A DNA stretch of 64,000 nucleotides, from positions 1 through 64,000 of the forward strand of contig NZ_RQXT01000012.1 in assembly GCF_003863365.1 (NCBI RefSeq). Direction: 5' to 3'. Positions within the stretch are counted from its first letter, which is position 1. Each line of letters starts with the position of its first letter. The DNA is from Mesorhizobium tamadayense (GTDB taxonomy: Bacteria; Pseudomonadota; Alphaproteobacteria; Rhizobiales; Rhizobiaceae). Of this stretch, positions 1-12,364 are shown piece after piece. The notes below the pieces were generated by a model. The model searched no databases and was not told the DNA's origin. It saw nothing but the letters and a program-made list of their open reading frames with translations. A program made the translations under genes and the position numbers.

Positions 1-84
1 CGGCGCCTTGGCGGCCTGACAAGTCCTGCGATTCCTGCCATGGGGCTGGCCGACACGCCGGCCCCATGTTCGTTTGGAGAGACG

Positions 85-552
85 ATGCCCGCACCCGAGA
101 TCTACGTCGATGCCGACGCCTGCCCGGTCAAGGCCGAGGTCGAGAAGGTGGCGGAGCGCCATGGCGTCGTCGTCACCCATGTCTCCAACGGCGGGCTGCG
201 TCCGTCGCGCGATCCGATGATCCGCAATGTCGTCGTCTCCAAGGGTGCGGACGCAGCGGACGACTGGATCGTCGAGAATGCCAGGCCCAACGACGTCGTG
301 GTGACGGCCGACATCCCGCTTGCCGCGCGAACGGTTGCGCTCGGCGCGCATGTGCTCGGACCGACAGGTCGCCCGTTCACGCCCGAAACTATCGGCATGG
401 CGGTGGCGATGCGCGATCTGAAGCAGCATCTGCGCGAGACCGGTGAAAGCCGCGGCTTCAACGCCGCTTTCACACCCCAAGACAGATCGCGCTTTCTGGG
501 CGAGCTTGACCGCATCTTGCGGCGGGCGCTCAAATCCGTCACACCGGACTGA
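85..552 (+). CDS. YaiI/YqxD family protein (DUF188)
   Basis: This is a 155-residue protein of the YaiI/YqxD (DUF188) family, small cytoplasmic proteins with a predicted PIN/NYN-like nuclease fold and no settled function. The family signature DADACPVK is seen at residues 9-16, and the length fits the family. I chose the ATG at 85 because GGAGA lies just upstream; an in-frame ATG at 40 would add a tail that does not resemble the family. It is followed closely by a membrane protein gene on the same strand. The family call is firm; any RNase role is inference. Confidence 0.9.
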   Translation: MPAPEIYVDADACPVKAEVEKVAERHGVVVTHVSNGGLRPSRDPMIRNVVVSKGADAADDWIVENARPNDVVVTADIPLAARTVALGAHVLGPTGRPFTPETIGMAVAMRDLKQHLRETGESRGFNAAFTPQDRSRFLGELDRILRRALKSVTPD

Positions 553-576
553 TCCAAACGCCTGCAGAGGCCGGCC

Positions 577-1254
577 ATGGGTGACGATACATCCCTCGAC
601 ACGCCGATGCATCGGCACATGCAATTCGCCTTGGCCGCAGCCTTTGGCATCGTCGCGCTGCTTGTTGCGCTGCTCTTGCGCCTGCCGCTCCCCTACTCGA
701 TCGGCGCCAATGTGTTCTTTTTGACCTTCATCATCCTGGTCCTTGCCTTGATGCCAAGGCTTACCGGTCGCTACCTCAGCAAGAACGCGCGCGCAACCGA
801 CCTTCCGGTGGTGCTGATCTTCACCGTGACCCTCTTTGTCGTTGGCATCGCCATCGGCTCGCTGTTTCAACTCATCAACCAGAAGGATGCCGCGCATCCG
901 CTGGAGATTCTGTTCGCGATGCTGTCGATCCCGCTCGGCTGGTTCACCATCCATGCAATGGCGTCGCTGCACTATGCGCATGTCTATTGGATGGATGGCG
1001 TCGAGGTCGACGAGAAAACCAAAAAGAAGATGCCGGTCGGCGGCCTTGACTTTCCCGGCGACAAACGGCCGGAGGGCTGGGATTTCCTCTATTTCGCAAC
1101 GGTCATCGGCATGACCGCGCAGACGGCCGACACTGCGATCACGACCTCGCGCATGCGCCAGGTCGTGCTCATCCATTCGATCCTGACCTTCTTCTTCAAC
1201 ACGGTGATCGTCGCCGCGGCGGTCAACCTCGCGGTCAGCCTGGGCGCGCCGTAA
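577..1254 (+). CDS. DUF1345 integral membrane protein
   Basis: A 225-residue membrane protein matching DUF1345, a family of unknown function. Hydrophobic segments are visible near residues 13-32, 40-58, 75-96, 110-130 and at the C-terminus (about 200-222). The region around HYAHVYW and the FLYFATVIGMTAQTADT stretch (about residues 165-190) are typical of the family. It starts 24 bases after the DUF188 gene on the same strand, so the two may be co-transcribed. I see no catalytic motif and propose no function. Confidence 0.85.
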   Translation: MGDDTSLDTPMHRHMQFALAAAFGIVALLVALLLRLPLPYSIGANVFFLTFIILVLALMPRLTGRYLSKNARATDLPVVLIFTVTLFVVGIAIGSLFQLINQKDAAHPLEILFAMLSIPLGWFTIHAMASLHYAHVYWMDGVEVDEKTKKKMPVGGLDFPGDKRPEGWDFLYFATVIGMTAQTADTAITTSRMRQVVLIHSILTFFFNTVIVAAAVNLAVSLGAP

Positions 1255-1361
1255 TAAATCCGTGATCGCATGAAACATCGCTTGGGCCCGCGACGTATTG
1301 GGAGGAGAACGAGTATCTGAGAGGCCGCAAAGAGATGGTGCGGCCGGGAGGACAGGCAAAT

Positions 1362-2243
1362 ATGGAAACCGTTGCCAGGAGCGAGCCCCCCGCCGGGGTG
1401 GAAACATCCGCACCGAAGGATACGACGTTGATCTATCGCCAGTCGGGCTGGACTCGGCTGACGCACTGGCTGTGGGCACTCGCGCTGTTCTTCATGCTGC
1501 TTTCCGGCCTGCAGATCTTCAACGCGCGCCCGCAACTCTATATCGGCAAGGAATCCGGCTTCGGATACAACAATACCATCCTCGAGATCGGCGCCGAAAA
1601 CACCGATAACGGAACGCGCGGCTTCACCGAGATCTTCGGGCATCGCTTCGACACGACGGGCGTGCTCGGCTGGTCGGGCCCGCCCGGCCAGGAAACGCCA
1701 CGCGCCTTTCCGGCCTGGGCGACGATCCCGTCCTATTACGACCTAGGCACCGCGCGCGTCGTGCATTTCTTCTTCGCCTGGGTGCTGTCCGCCACCTTGC
1801 TGATCTGGCTGGTCGCGAGCCTTGTCAACGGCCACATCCGTCGCGATCTGGCGCCGCGTGTCGAGGATCTGCGCAAGCTGCCGCGGGACGTCGTCGACCA
1901 TGCGAAGCTGAGGTTCCACCACACGCGCGAATACAACACGCTGCAGAAAATGGCCTATGGCGGCGTGCTCTTCGTGCTCTTGCCGCTGATGATCATCACC
2001 GGCCTCGCCATGTCGCCAAGCATGAATTCGGTGCTTCCCTGGCTCAATGAAATCCTCGGCGGCCGGCAGACGGCGCGAACCATCCACTTCACCGTCATGG
2101 TCCTGCTCGTCCTCTTCTTCATCATCCACATGCTAATGATCCTTGCCGCCGGCCCGTTCAACGAGCTGCGCTCGATCATCACCGGCTGGTACCGCACCGA
2201 CCCGCCCGCGAAGCACGACGAGCCGACCGAGAGGAGCGCCTGA
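1362..2243 (+). CDS. Cytochrome b/b6-type membrane subunit
   Basis: A 293-residue di-haem cytochrome b561-type membrane protein. It probably passes electrons between the quinone pool and the periplasmic molybdoenzyme encoded one base downstream. Candidate haem-ligand histidines sit in the first helix (TRLTHW, H35), in RVVHFFFAW near residue 130, and in the last two helices (ARTIHF, FFIIHM). An unusually long periplasmic loop separates helices 1 and 2. I placed the start at 1362 because GGGAGGA precedes it; an ATG at 1335 has no comparable ribosome site. Pairing with the next gene is inferred from adjacency and from the similar b-type-cytochrome/sulfite-oxidase-fold pairs known in proteobacteria. 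Confidence 0.82.
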   Translation: METVARSEPPAGVETSAPKDTTLIYRQSGWTRLTHWLWALALFFMLLSGLQIFNARPQLYIGKESGFGYNNTILEIGAENTDNGTRGFTEIFGHRFDTTGVLGWSGPPGQETPRAFPAWATIPSYYDLGTARVVHFFFAWVLSATLLIWLVASLVNGHIRRDLAPRVEDLRKLPRDVVDHAKLRFHHTREYNTLQKMAYGGVLFVLLPLMIITGLAMSPSMNSVLPWLNEILGGRQTARTIHFTVMVLLVLFFIIHMLMILAAGPFNELRSIITGWYRTDPPAKHDEPTERSA

Positions 2244-2244
2244 C

Positions 2245-3054
2245 ATGGCAAAACTCCAGATCAGCCCCAAGTTCCAGATGAACCGAAGAAAGTTCCTCAC
2301 CTCCGCCAGCCTCGGTCTGTCCGGCATCGCGCTGTCGGGCTGCGACGCCTTCGACAGTGGCCTCGGCATCGGTCGCGGCCTGCGCAACTTCCTCGAAAAC
2401 GCCAACGGCCTGACCTGGCGCGCGCAGCGCCTGCTCGCCGGCCGCGACGCGCTGGCACCGGAATTCACCGAGGCCGATATCCGCCAGCCGCAGCGGCCGA
2501 ACGGCGTCACTGCTCCGGACGACGACACCTACAGGGGTCTTCTCGCCAACACTTTCGCCGACTGGCGCCTGGAGGTCACCGGCCTAGTCGAAAAACCGCT
2601 GTCGCTTAGCCGCGAACAGCTCCAGAACATGCCGAGCCGCACCCAGATCACGCGCCACGACTGCGTCGAAGGCTGGAGCTGCATCGCCAAATGGACCGGC
2701 ACGCCGCTGTCGCTGGTGCTCGACCAAGCCGTCGTCAAGCCGCAGGCGCGCTACGTCATGTTCCATTGCCTCGACACGATCGAGCAAAGCCTCTCCGGCG
2801 ACATCAAATATTACGGCAGCATCGACCTCATCGATGCCCGTCACCCGCAGACGATCCTGGCCTATGGCGTGAACGGCAAGCCGCTGCCGGTCGAGAACGG
2901 TGCGCCGCTGCGCGTGCGGGTCGAGCGCCAGCTCGGCTACAAGATGCCGAAATACCTCTACAAGATCGAACTGGTCGACGGCTTCGCCAACATCGGCGGC
3001 GGCCGTGGCGGCTATTGGGAGGACAATGGCTACGACTGGTACGGCGGTATTTGA
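2245..3054 (+). CDS. Tat-exported molybdopterin-dependent oxidoreductase (sulfite oxidase fold)
   Basis: A 269-residue protein with the sulfite-oxidase/MsrP-type molybdopterin fold. A twin-arginine signal is present (NRRKFL, R14-R15), followed by a hydrophobic stretch ending in LSGC. That suggests export of the folded enzyme, perhaps as a lipoprotein. The motif HDCVEGWSC holds the likely cysteine ligand to molybdenum. The start at 2245 has a GAGAGGAG ribosome site and lies one base after the cytochrome b stop, so translation is probably coupled. The substrate is unknown; methionine-sulfoxide or sulfite-type chemistry is only an analogy. Its stop overlaps the start of the broken GNAT gene (TGATG). 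Confidence 0.85.
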   Translation: MAKLQISPKFQMNRRKFLTSASLGLSGIALSGCDAFDSGLGIGRGLRNFLENANGLTWRAQRLLAGRDALAPEFTEADIRQPQRPNGVTAPDDDTYRGLLANTFADWRLEVTGLVEKPLSLSREQLQNMPSRTQITRHDCVEGWSCIAKWTGTPLSLVLDQAVVKPQARYVMFHCLDTIEQSLSGDIKYYGSIDLIDARHPQTILAYGVNGKPLPVENGAPLRVRVERQLGYKMPKYLYKIELVDGFANIGGGRGGYWEDNGYDWYGGI

Positions 3055-3484
3055 TGGCCCCTCGCCTGCAGGCCGAGCACGATCTTCCGTCAGCCGAGCT
3101 CAACGCGATCGAGGAGCGTCTCAACAGCGACAACCGGCTTCTCACACGCCGCGATGACGACCGTGGCGTCGTCTTTGCGCTGCGGGACGAAACCGGACGC
3201 GCGGTCGGCGTCGCCGCCGGCCACTCCTGGGCGGGGATCGCCGAGCTAAAATTGATGTGGATCGAGGAATCCTATCGGGGCCAGGGCCATGCAAAGGCGT
3301 TGTTGAATGCCTTCGTTGCCGAGGCCGCCGCTCAAGGCGCGCGGCGGATCTGGGTTCGACACACGACTTCCAGGCGCCGGGGCTTTACGAAAAGGCTGGT
3401 TTCGAGCGCATGGCCGAATTCGCCGGGTGGCCCGAAGGCCATTCCAACATCATCCTTTGCAAGACGCTGGTCGCAGACGGGTAG
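3054..3484 (+). pseudogene. GNAT-family N-acetyltransferase, frameshifted
   Basis: The first part, from the ATG at 3054, encodes the start of a GNAT acetyltransferase, including the acetyl-CoA-binding region ESYRGQGHAKALL. Near 3355, just after the residues RRIWV, the natural continuation (STHDFQAPGLYEKAGF, then a typical GNAT C-terminus) is found only in the next frame and ends at 3484. The change equals one missing base. The gene would be intact without it, so this is either a recent inactivating deletion or a sequencing error. The original start overlaps the stop of the molybdoenzyme gene, so it was the last gene of that operon. Confidence 0.8.
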
Positions 3485-3637
3485 GCCAACTTGTGAGCAG
3501 CGGGTTCAGCGTCGATCAGGTCTTCCCGTTAGCGAAGACTTGTCGGCCGATTTTAGATGTCGCTGGGAGGTGACAAGGTGTCGTTGACGGGCTATGGATG
3601 GCGAGTCGAGGGCTCAATCGTTGAGTCCTACCTGTTT

Positions 3638-3815
3638 GCGGGAGAGAACAGCGAAAGCTGTCGCCGAAGGGGAAATCGCCCGAAATCTCTCAGGCAAAAG
3701 AACCGTTGACGGGAAAGACAACTCTGGAAAGTCGGGGCTTGCCCCCGCGCCGAAGGTGTAAGCGCTGCCGACAGAGTTACGGGGCGCGAGTCTCTCAGGC
3801 TTCAGACAGAGGGGC
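3638..3815 (+). promoter_or_regulatory. Tandem glycine riboswitch
   Basis: Two glycine-aptamer-like units lie in series before gcvT. Aptamer 1 begins with GCGGGAGAGAAC at 3638 and carries CGCCGAAGGGG and ATCTCTCAGGCAAAAG. Aptamer 2 begins near ACTCTGGAAAG at 3721 and carries CGCCGAAGGTGTAAGC and GTCTCTCAGGC. These are the conserved cores of the known glycine riboswitch class. In that class, glycine binding usually turns on the glycine cleavage genes downstream. The gcvT start codon lies about 50 bases after the second aptamer. Confidence 0.95.
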
Positions 3816-3865
3816 ACGGACTGGGCCGCCAGTAGCGGTCGATTGCGTGCGACTCTGGAGAAGAC

Positions 3866-4966
3866 ATGACGGGCGAAGACACCAAACACCTACCCCTCGA
3901 GGATTTGCATAACGCTGCAGGCGCGCGTTTCGGCGCGTTCGCCGGCTGGTCGATGCCGCTGACTTATCCAGCGGGCGTGATGAAGGAGCACCTCCACACG
4001 CGCGAGCATGCCGGGCTGTTCGACATCTCGCATATGAAGCTGTTCGCGGTCGGCGGCCCCGGCGCCGCCGCCCTTCTCGACCGCGCCTGCCCGCTCGACG
4101 CCGGCGCGCTTGAGATTTCGCAGTCCAAATACACCTTCTTCCTAAACGAAGCCGCCGGCATCATCGACGACCTGATCGTCACGAGGCTCGGCGACAACCG
4201 CTTCGTGGTGGTGGCCAATGCCGGCAATGCGGCCGAGGACGAAAAACACCTTAGCGCGCTGGCCGCGGATTTCGACGCGAAGGTGGAACCGCTCGACCGC
4301 GTCTTCCTGGCGATCCAGGGACCGGACGCCTGGGCAGCCCTTGCGCGGGCCAGCATCGAAACTGGTTCGCTGCTGTTCATGCATGGTGTCGAGCCCCGGC
4401 AAAACTGGTTCATGAGCCGCTCCGGCTACACCGGTGAGGACGGCTTCGAGATCGGCCTGCCGGAAGCGGATGCCCGCGATCTCGTCGCGAAGCTGCTGCA
4501 GGACGAGCGCGTGCAATGGGTCGGCCTTGCCGCCCGCGACAGCCTGCGGCTGGAGGCCGGGCTCTGCCTGCATGGCCAGGACCTGACACCCGAGATCGAT
4601 GCGGCGAGCGCTGGGCTGATGTGGGCAATACCCAAGGAAGTCCGCGCCTCCGGCCATTTCATCGGCGCCGACGCGCTGCGCTCGATCCTCGAGCGCGGCC
4701 CGTCGCAGAAGCGTGTCGGCCTGAAACCGGACGGCCGCCAGCCGGTGCGCGCGGGCGCAGCACTTGTCGATGCCGACGGCAATGCGGCCGGCCACGTCAC
4801 CTCAGGTGGTTTCGGCCCCTCGACGGGCCACCCGGTCGCCATGGGCTATGTCAGCACCGCGCTGGTCAAGCCCGGCACCAGACTGTTCGCCGATGTCCGC
4901 GGGACGAAAATCCCGGTCGACGTCACTTCGCTCCCCTTCACGCCACATCGCTACCGCAAAGGATGA
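3866..4966 (+). CDS. gcvT: Aminomethyltransferase, glycine cleavage T protein
   Basis: A 366-residue T protein of the glycine cleavage complex. It transfers the aminomethyl carbon from lipoyl-H protein to tetrahydrofolate, releasing ammonia. The protein shows the family N-terminus ([13 protein letters not shown]), the folate-binding YTGEDGFEI region, and the C-terminal barrel ending [12 protein letters not shown]. Length is normal. The ATG at 3866 has GGAG upstream and follows the tandem glycine riboswitch, so expression should respond to glycine. gcvH follows after seven bases. Confidence 0.96.
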   Translation: MTGEDTKHLPLEDLHNAAGARFGAFAGWSMPLTYPAGVMKEHLHTREHAGLFDISHMKLFAVGGPGAAALLDRACPLDAGALEISQSKYTFFLNEAAGIIDDLIVTRLGDNRFVVVANAGNAAEDEKHLSALAADFDAKVEPLDRVFLAIQGPDAWAALARASIETGSLLFMHGVEPRQNWFMSRSGYTGEDGFEIGLPEADARDLVAKLLQDERVQWVGLAARDSLRLEAGLCLHGQDLTPEIDAASAGLMWAIPKEVRASGHFIGADALRSILERGPSQKRVGLKPDGRQPVRAGAALVDADGNAAGHVTSGGFGPSTGHPVAMGYVSTALVKPGTRLFADVRGTKIPVDVTSLPFTPHRYRKG

Positions 4967-4973
4967 TTTTCCG

Positions 4974-5342
4974 ATGGCAAACACCTATTTCACTGAAGAC
5001 CATGAGTGGCTGCGCGTCGAAGGCGGCGTCGCCACTGTCGGTATCACCGACTACGCGCAGGAACAGCTCGGCGACCTCGTCTTCGTCGAGCTGCCGGAAA
5101 TCGGCCGCAAGCTCGCCAAGGGCGACACTGCCGTGGTCGTGGAATCCGTCAAGGCGGCGTCGGACGTCTACGCGCCGGTCGACGGCGAGATCATCGAAGC
5201 CAACACCTCGCTATCGTCCGACCCCTCGCTGGTCAACTCGGCGGCGACCGGCGACGGCTGGCTCTGGAAGATGAAGCTTTCCAACGCAAGCCAGCTCGAC
5301 AGCCTCATGGATGAGGCCGCCTACAAAGCCCATATCGGCTGA
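4974..5342 (+). CDS. gcvH: Glycine cleavage H protein
   Basis: The 122-residue lipoyl carrier of the glycine cleavage system, shuttling the aminomethyl group between P, T and L proteins. The lipoylation site is K60 in [15 protein letters not shown]. The start [14 protein letters not shown] is the standard family N-terminus, and the length matches. It sits between gcvT and gcvP in a compact operon, 7 bases after gcvT and 16 before the gcvP start. Confidence 0.97.
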   Translation: MANTYFTEDHEWLRVEGGVATVGITDYAQEQLGDLVFVELPEIGRKLAKGDTAVVVESVKAASDVYAPVDGEIIEANTSLSSDPSLVNSAATGDGWLWKMKLSNASQLDSLMDEAAYKAHIG

Positions 5343-5358
5343 TACCAGGATTTTAGAA

Positions 5359-8172
<2,814 letters not shown>

Positions 8173-8185
8173 CGGACAAAGAAGT

Positions 8186-9361
8186 TCAAGCAGAGCGGAG
8201 GGCCGGCCCGGCATCGGGCTGGTCCGCCTTGCGCTGGGCGATCACCCGGTTTCGCCCGGCGCGCTTGGCGGCGTAGAGCGCGGCGTCCGCCTCGGCCAGC
8301 ACCTCGTCCAGCGTCCGGCCGTCGGCGGCGCCAAATCCCATGCCGCCGCTGACGCTGCTGCGCAATGGGCCGCGATGGGTCGGAACGATTTCGGTGCCGA
8401 AGGCGACGCCGATCCTGCTTGCCAAGTCATGCGCCTTTTCCGGCGTCATGCGCGACATGACGAGCGCGAACTCCTCGCCGCCCAGCCGAAAGGCGTCGAC
8501 CCCTGTCCTGCCGTATTTCTTGACCACTGCCGCGAAGCGGCAAAGGACCTGATCGCCGACAGGATGGCCGAACACGTCGTTGGTCGACTTGAAATGGTCA
8601 AGATCGAACATCGCGATCGCCATGAACGGGCCGAAGACGCGCTCGCCATAGAGCGAGGTCAATGCCCGCCGGTTCATCAGCCCCGTCAGCGGATCGGTCA
8701 TGGTCTCGGCCCTCAGTTCGATCTGTTCCTGCAGATGATGGAGCGAGAGCGTCAATGCGCCGAGCCCGGTCATGCAGGCGACCGAAATCACCGAGTTCAG
8801 CCCTTCGGCCCAGTTGTCGGGTGCTCTGCCGAGCACCCATTGGGCCTTGGCCAGCAATACCGCGCCGCAAAGCGCGAAGGATACGCCGCAGACGCCGCTG
8901 AGAAAGGCAACGACCAGCAGGATCCGGCGATCATGGCCGCCGCCCTTGATCCAGAACATCGCGCCGATCACTGCGAGCAACGCCGTTACCGTTGCATAGG
9001 TGACGATGAAACCAATCCCGTCGAGGCCGAGATAGGTCATGGCCGCGCAGACCGCCATCGCCACCAGCGCCGGCAGCGCAACGCGCCTGTGCTCGTGCAC
9101 ATCCAGATACTGCATAGCCGACCGGCAGAGAATCAGGAATCCCAGGCTGAGCAGCGCAAGCACGAGCTGGCAAAGAAGAGGGCTGGGATCTCTGGTGTAC
9201 TGCCAGAACGACACGACATGCGCTACAAGGACAAGCATGCCGCAAGCCACCGTCAGTACGAAACGCGCCCGCGGCGCGGTGAACCAGATCGCCAACAGCG
9301 TTATGCTGAGGCACGTGCCCGACAGCGCCGCCGCGAGCAGGAGCGAACTGAAATCCAACAT
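8186..9361 (-). CDS. Membrane-anchored GGDEF-domain diguanylate cyclase
   Basis: A roughly 391-residue protein. The N-terminal half carries about six hydrophobic helices and the C-terminal half is a GGDEF domain, which makes cyclic di-GMP from two GTP. The active-site motif is intact as GGEEF at residues 294-298. The inhibitory RxxD site is not complete: R is present nine residues before the motif but V replaces D. The cyclase may therefore lack product feedback, which is an inference. An in-frame ATG at 9403 is possible, but its N-terminal extension is polar and no ribosome site is visible. Confidence 0.88.
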   Translation of the reverse strand: MLDFSSLLLAAALSGTCLSITLLAIWFTAPRARFVLTVACGMLVLVAHVVSFWQYTRDPSPLLCQLVLALLSLGFLILCRSAMQYLDVHEHRRVALPALVAMAVCAAMTYLGLDGIGFIVTYATVTALLAVIGAMFWIKGGGHDRRILLVVAFLSGVCGVSFALCGAVLLAKAQWVLGRAPDNWAEGLNSVISVACMTGLGALTLSLHHLQEQIELRAETMTDPLTGLMNRRALTSLYGERVFGPFMAIAMFDLDHFKSTNDVFGHPVGDQVLCRFAAVVKKYGRTGVDAFRLGGEEFALVMSRMTPEKAHDLASRIGVAFGTEIVPTHRGPLRSSVSGGMGFGAADGRTLDEVLAEADAALYAAKRAGRNRVIAQRKADQPDAGPALRSA

Positions 9362-9403
9362 TAGTAGCGGCAGCCTCTTGGGAGTCGTCGGTTGCACCCG
9401 CAT

Positions 9404-9781
9404 TCTAGGTTAACGGCGGCGCGCGGATACCGTTTTCAGCTAACCTTTCGACGCAACCTTCAGACAAGGTTTACAAAGCATCCACTACTGCGCAGGACAG
9501 TTGCGAAGACTAGAGATGTTCTGGTTTATATTGAAACAGTTCTGCTTTACGATCACGAGACGGTCCGCGCGAAGGACGGCGCACGCTCATGTTATGCGTT
9601 GGGAGAGCTGGCTGACAAAGCGGGCGCCAGCCAGCGGGAAACCCCGACCCGTCGAATTGCTTTTTTGCAAATCGACAAACAGGAAACAGTGCCGGTTGAA
9701 CTTGGCCCGTTCGCCAGAGGCTGGTTCGACCGGTGGTCGGTGAATTTGGGCGAAACGATTCAATCCAAGTGAGGAATATCT
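9404..9781. other. Intergenic stretch with a weak candidate ORF
   Basis: This 378-base stretch separates the GGDEF gene from tadD. A plus-strand frame from ATG 9516 to 9743 could encode a basic 75-residue protein (MFWFILKQFCFTITRR at its start). The ribosome site is poor, third-position GC is low, and I do not recognise the product. A second overlapping frame (9392-9772) is also open. I see no RNA gene here. Confidence 0.3.
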
Positions 9782-10255
9782 CTAGCTCTTGTTCAGCAGC
9801 GCCAGGTTGGCGTTGACCACCGTGGGGTCGGCCATGCCCGCCTTGGCCTCGAGCAGCAGCGCCCTTGCCTTCTTCTTGTTGCCGCGCAGAAGCTGCGAAT
9901 AGCCCATATTGTTGACGATCTGCGGCTTGCGCCCGGCAACCCTCAGCAGTTGCGCATAGGCGCGGTCGGCGAAGTCGAAACGGCCAAGCTCGTCATAGGA
10001 GGCGGCAAGCCCCATCCAGGCTTCCGCGTTGTCGGCCTTGAGCTCCACCGCCTTGCGGAAATGCTGTTCGGCAAGGCCGAAATTCGCCTCGCGGAACTGC
10101 GCCTTGCCCTCTGTCAGGTCGGTGGCGCTGACGTCCTTGGCCGTCTGCTGGATCGCTGTGGTCTTGGTCGTATCGACGTTGTTGCTCGTCGTGCAGCCGG
10201 CGATCATCAAGACGGCCGCCAACGCCGCCGCTGCCGTGGGAAATCCGTGACGCAT
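9782..10255 (-). CDS. tadD: Tad pilus TPR lipoprotein TadD
   Basis: A 157-residue lipoprotein with a signal peptide ending in the lipobox IAGC. Tetratricopeptide-type repeats follow (AEQHFRKAVELKADNAEAW, then two weaker copies to about residue 150). TadD proteins are small outer-membrane-linked TPR lipoproteins that help assemble the Flp/Tad secretin. It is the last gene of the minus-strand Tad operon, about 176 bases after tadC. TPR proteins are common, so the name relies on position as well as sequence. Confidence 0.85.
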   Translation of the reverse strand: MRHGFPTAAAALAAVLMIAGCTTSNNVDTTKTTAIQQTAKDVSATDLTEGKAQFREANFGLAEQHFRKAVELKADNAEAWMGLAASYDELGRFDFADRAYAQLLRVAGRKPQIVNNMGYSQLLRGNKKKARALLLEAKAGMADPTVVNANLALLNKS

Positions 10256-10431
10256 GCCCCTGCCCCATCGCCCGATTTGCCGGGTCGTTCTTCAGCAGGG
10301 ACCATACAGGACAGCGATTAAGCTTCGGTGCCGAAATGCGGCTAAATTTCGGTTGCGTGCAAAGGATGCGTTAACCGGCACCGCCACCGAAATCTGCCCA
10401 GATTCAGGTCAGGCCGGCCTCACCTGAATCC

Positions 10432-11394
10432 TCAGTGCGTCGTCATCTTCACGACGATCGGGATGATGGCGACCATCAGCACCACCGGCAGGATGCACAC
10501 CGTCACCGGCACCGACATCTTGGCCGGCAAGGCATGCGCCTTCTCCTCGGCAAGCGACATGCGCTTGTGGCGCATTTCGTCGGAAAAGACGCGCAGCGCG
10601 CCCGACAGGCTTGTGCCGAGCTCCTTGGACTGCTGCAGGAGCGTCGCGAAGGAGCGCACCTCGTCGAGGCTGAGGCGGTCGGCGAGCGCCTTCAGCGCAT
10701 CGTCGAGGCTACGGCCGGCCCTGAGCTCCAGCGACACCAGCTGCAGATTCTGGCTGAGCGACGGATAGGTCCTTGCGAGTTCCTTCGAGACGCGCTCGAT
10801 GCCTGCCTCCATGCTCATGCCGGCGTCTGAGCAGACGATCATCAGATCCATGAAGTCGGGAAAGCCGTTGCGGTATTCGCGCATCTTTTCCCGCACCTTC
10901 TGCGTCAGCACCAGGCCCGGCAGGAAATAGCCGGCCGCTCCCGACAGGATGATGAAGGTCCAGCGGCTGGTCATGGTCGACTCGGCGCTGGCCGCCCATT
11001 GGTTCACCAGGAACGCGCCGAGTGCCGCGCCGACCAGAGCGGCAAAGCGGATCAGGAAGAACATGCCGACGGCGCGCGGCTCCATGTAGCCGGCCTGGAT
11101 GAGCTTCATGCGCAACCGCGCGACGTTCTCCGGATCGCTCTTGGCATAGAATTCCTGCGCCCGCCTCACCGCCTTCTCGCGGACGGGGCTTGTCTTTTTC
11201 CTGGGTGCCGGCTCCGCCCGCTCGACCGGCTGGGCCGCCTCGACCTTCAATCGGCGCTTGACCTCGTTGCGATCGCCCTTGGCGACGACCAGCGGCCAGG
11301 CCATCGCGCCGCCGCCCAGGACCAGCAGCAGCACCGCCACCGGTATCAGCGATGTCGGCGCGAGCGAGGCGAGGAAGCGGATGATGTCTTCCAT
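10432..11394 (-). CDS. tadC: Tad inner-membrane platform protein TadC
   Basis: A 320-residue type II secretion F-domain protein. With TadB it forms the inner-membrane platform on which the Flp pilus is built. It has an N-terminal membrane helix, a helix pair near residues 105-150, the conserved cytoplasmic GFPDFMDLMIVCSDAGMSME segment, and a C-terminal helix (VCILPVVLMVAIIPIVV). It begins one base after the tadB stop, indicating tight co-expression. Confidence 0.93.
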   Translation of the reverse strand: MEDIIRFLASLAPTSLIPVAVLLLVLGGGAMAWPLVVAKGDRNEVKRRLKVEAAQPVERAEPAPRKKTSPVREKAVRRAQEFYAKSDPENVARLRMKLIQAGYMEPRAVGMFFLIRFAALVGAALGAFLVNQWAASAESTMTSRWTFIILSGAAGYFLPGLVLTQKVREKMREYRNGFPDFMDLMIVCSDAGMSMEAGIERVSKELARTYPSLSQNLQLVSLELRAGRSLDDALKALADRLSLDEVRSFATLLQQSKELGTSLSGALRVFSDEMRHKRMSLAEEKAHALPAKMSVPVTVCILPVVLMVAIIPIVVKMTTH

Positions 11395-11395
11395 C

Positions 11396-12361
11396 TCAGA
11401 ATCTGAAATTCGACATCTTGAACATGATGGCGTTGCCGAGCAGCAGCCATAGGATGGAGCCGCCCAGCATGTACCAGGTCTTGGGCACGCCCCACACTTC
11501 TCGGTAGAATTGCGGCATGAGCACCATGATGGCGGTGAACAGAAGCACCGGCACGGCGGTCAGGATGTAGGCCGACATGCGGCCTTCGGTCGAAATGGCG
11601 CGCACCTTGCGCCGCAGCTTGCCGCGCTCACGGATCGTCGACGACAGCCCGTCGAGGATCTCGCGCAGATTGCCGCCGGAGCTGCTTTGAATCGAAACGG
11701 CGGTGACGAACAGCGGCAGGTCTTCGTGGCCGACCCGGTCGAACAGGTTGTTGAGCGCCGAAACCAGATCGGAGCCATAGGTCACCTCGTCGGCCACGAC
11801 GCCGAACTCGGTGCCGATCGGATCGGCCATCTCACGCGCCACCATCGCGATCGCCACCGGCACCGGATGGCCGGCCTTGAGGCCGCGCGTGATCAGTTCC
11901 AGCGCTTCCGGCAACTGCAGGCCGAAGCGCTTATGCCGGCGCTTGCGCAGAAAACGCATCGCCATCACCGGCAAGACCGGCAGCAGCGCGACGAACAGGA
12001 CCAGCCCGAACAGCAAAGGCAGGCCGTACCAGATGGCGACAAGCGCCGCCCCGCACGCTATCCCCGCCGTGATCATGAGGAATTTGGGCAGCGGCATGAT
12101 CATGCCGGACTGCGTGCGCAAGGCGCGAAAGCGATCGAGGGAAAAGAGGGACGTGCCATCTTCGACGCCGCGCTCCTTGCGCAACTGGATCAGCACCTGC
12201 TCCTGGCTGATCTTGTTTTCCGCCAGCTTCATGCGGCGGTTGATCGCCGTGCGCTTGTCGCTGCGGCCGGCATAAAGCAGGTAGCAGCCTTCGGCGATCA
12301 TTATGCCGGTGAGCGCCGCTGCGGCGTAGACGGCGTAGATCGGGCTGAACCCTTCGAGCAC
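11396..12361 (-). CDS. tadB: Tad inner-membrane platform protein TadB
   Basis: A 321-residue type II secretion F-domain protein, the partner of TadC. It carries LPEALELITRGLKAGHPVP and the SSSGGNLREILDGLSSTIRER segment typical of TadB, and ends in two hydrophobic helices. It lies 3 bases after cpaF on the minus strand. The TadB/TadC pair probably receives force from the CpaF ATPase to insert or extend pilin subunits. Confidence 0.94.
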   Translation of the reverse strand: MLEGFSPIYAVYAAAALTGIMIAEGCYLLYAGRSDKRTAINRRMKLAENKISQEQVLIQLRKERGVEDGTSLFSLDRFRALRTQSGMIMPLPKFLMITAGIACGAALVAIWYGLPLLFGLVLFVALLPVLPVMAMRFLRKRRHKRFGLQLPEALELITRGLKAGHPVPVAIAMVAREMADPIGTEFGVVADEVTYGSDLVSALNNLFDRVGHEDLPLFVTAVSIQSSSGGNLREILDGLSSTIRERGKLRRKVRAISTEGRMSAYILTAVPVLLFTAIMVLMPQFYREVWGVPKTWYMLGGSILWLLLGNAIMFKMSNFRF

Positions 12362-12364
12362 CAG

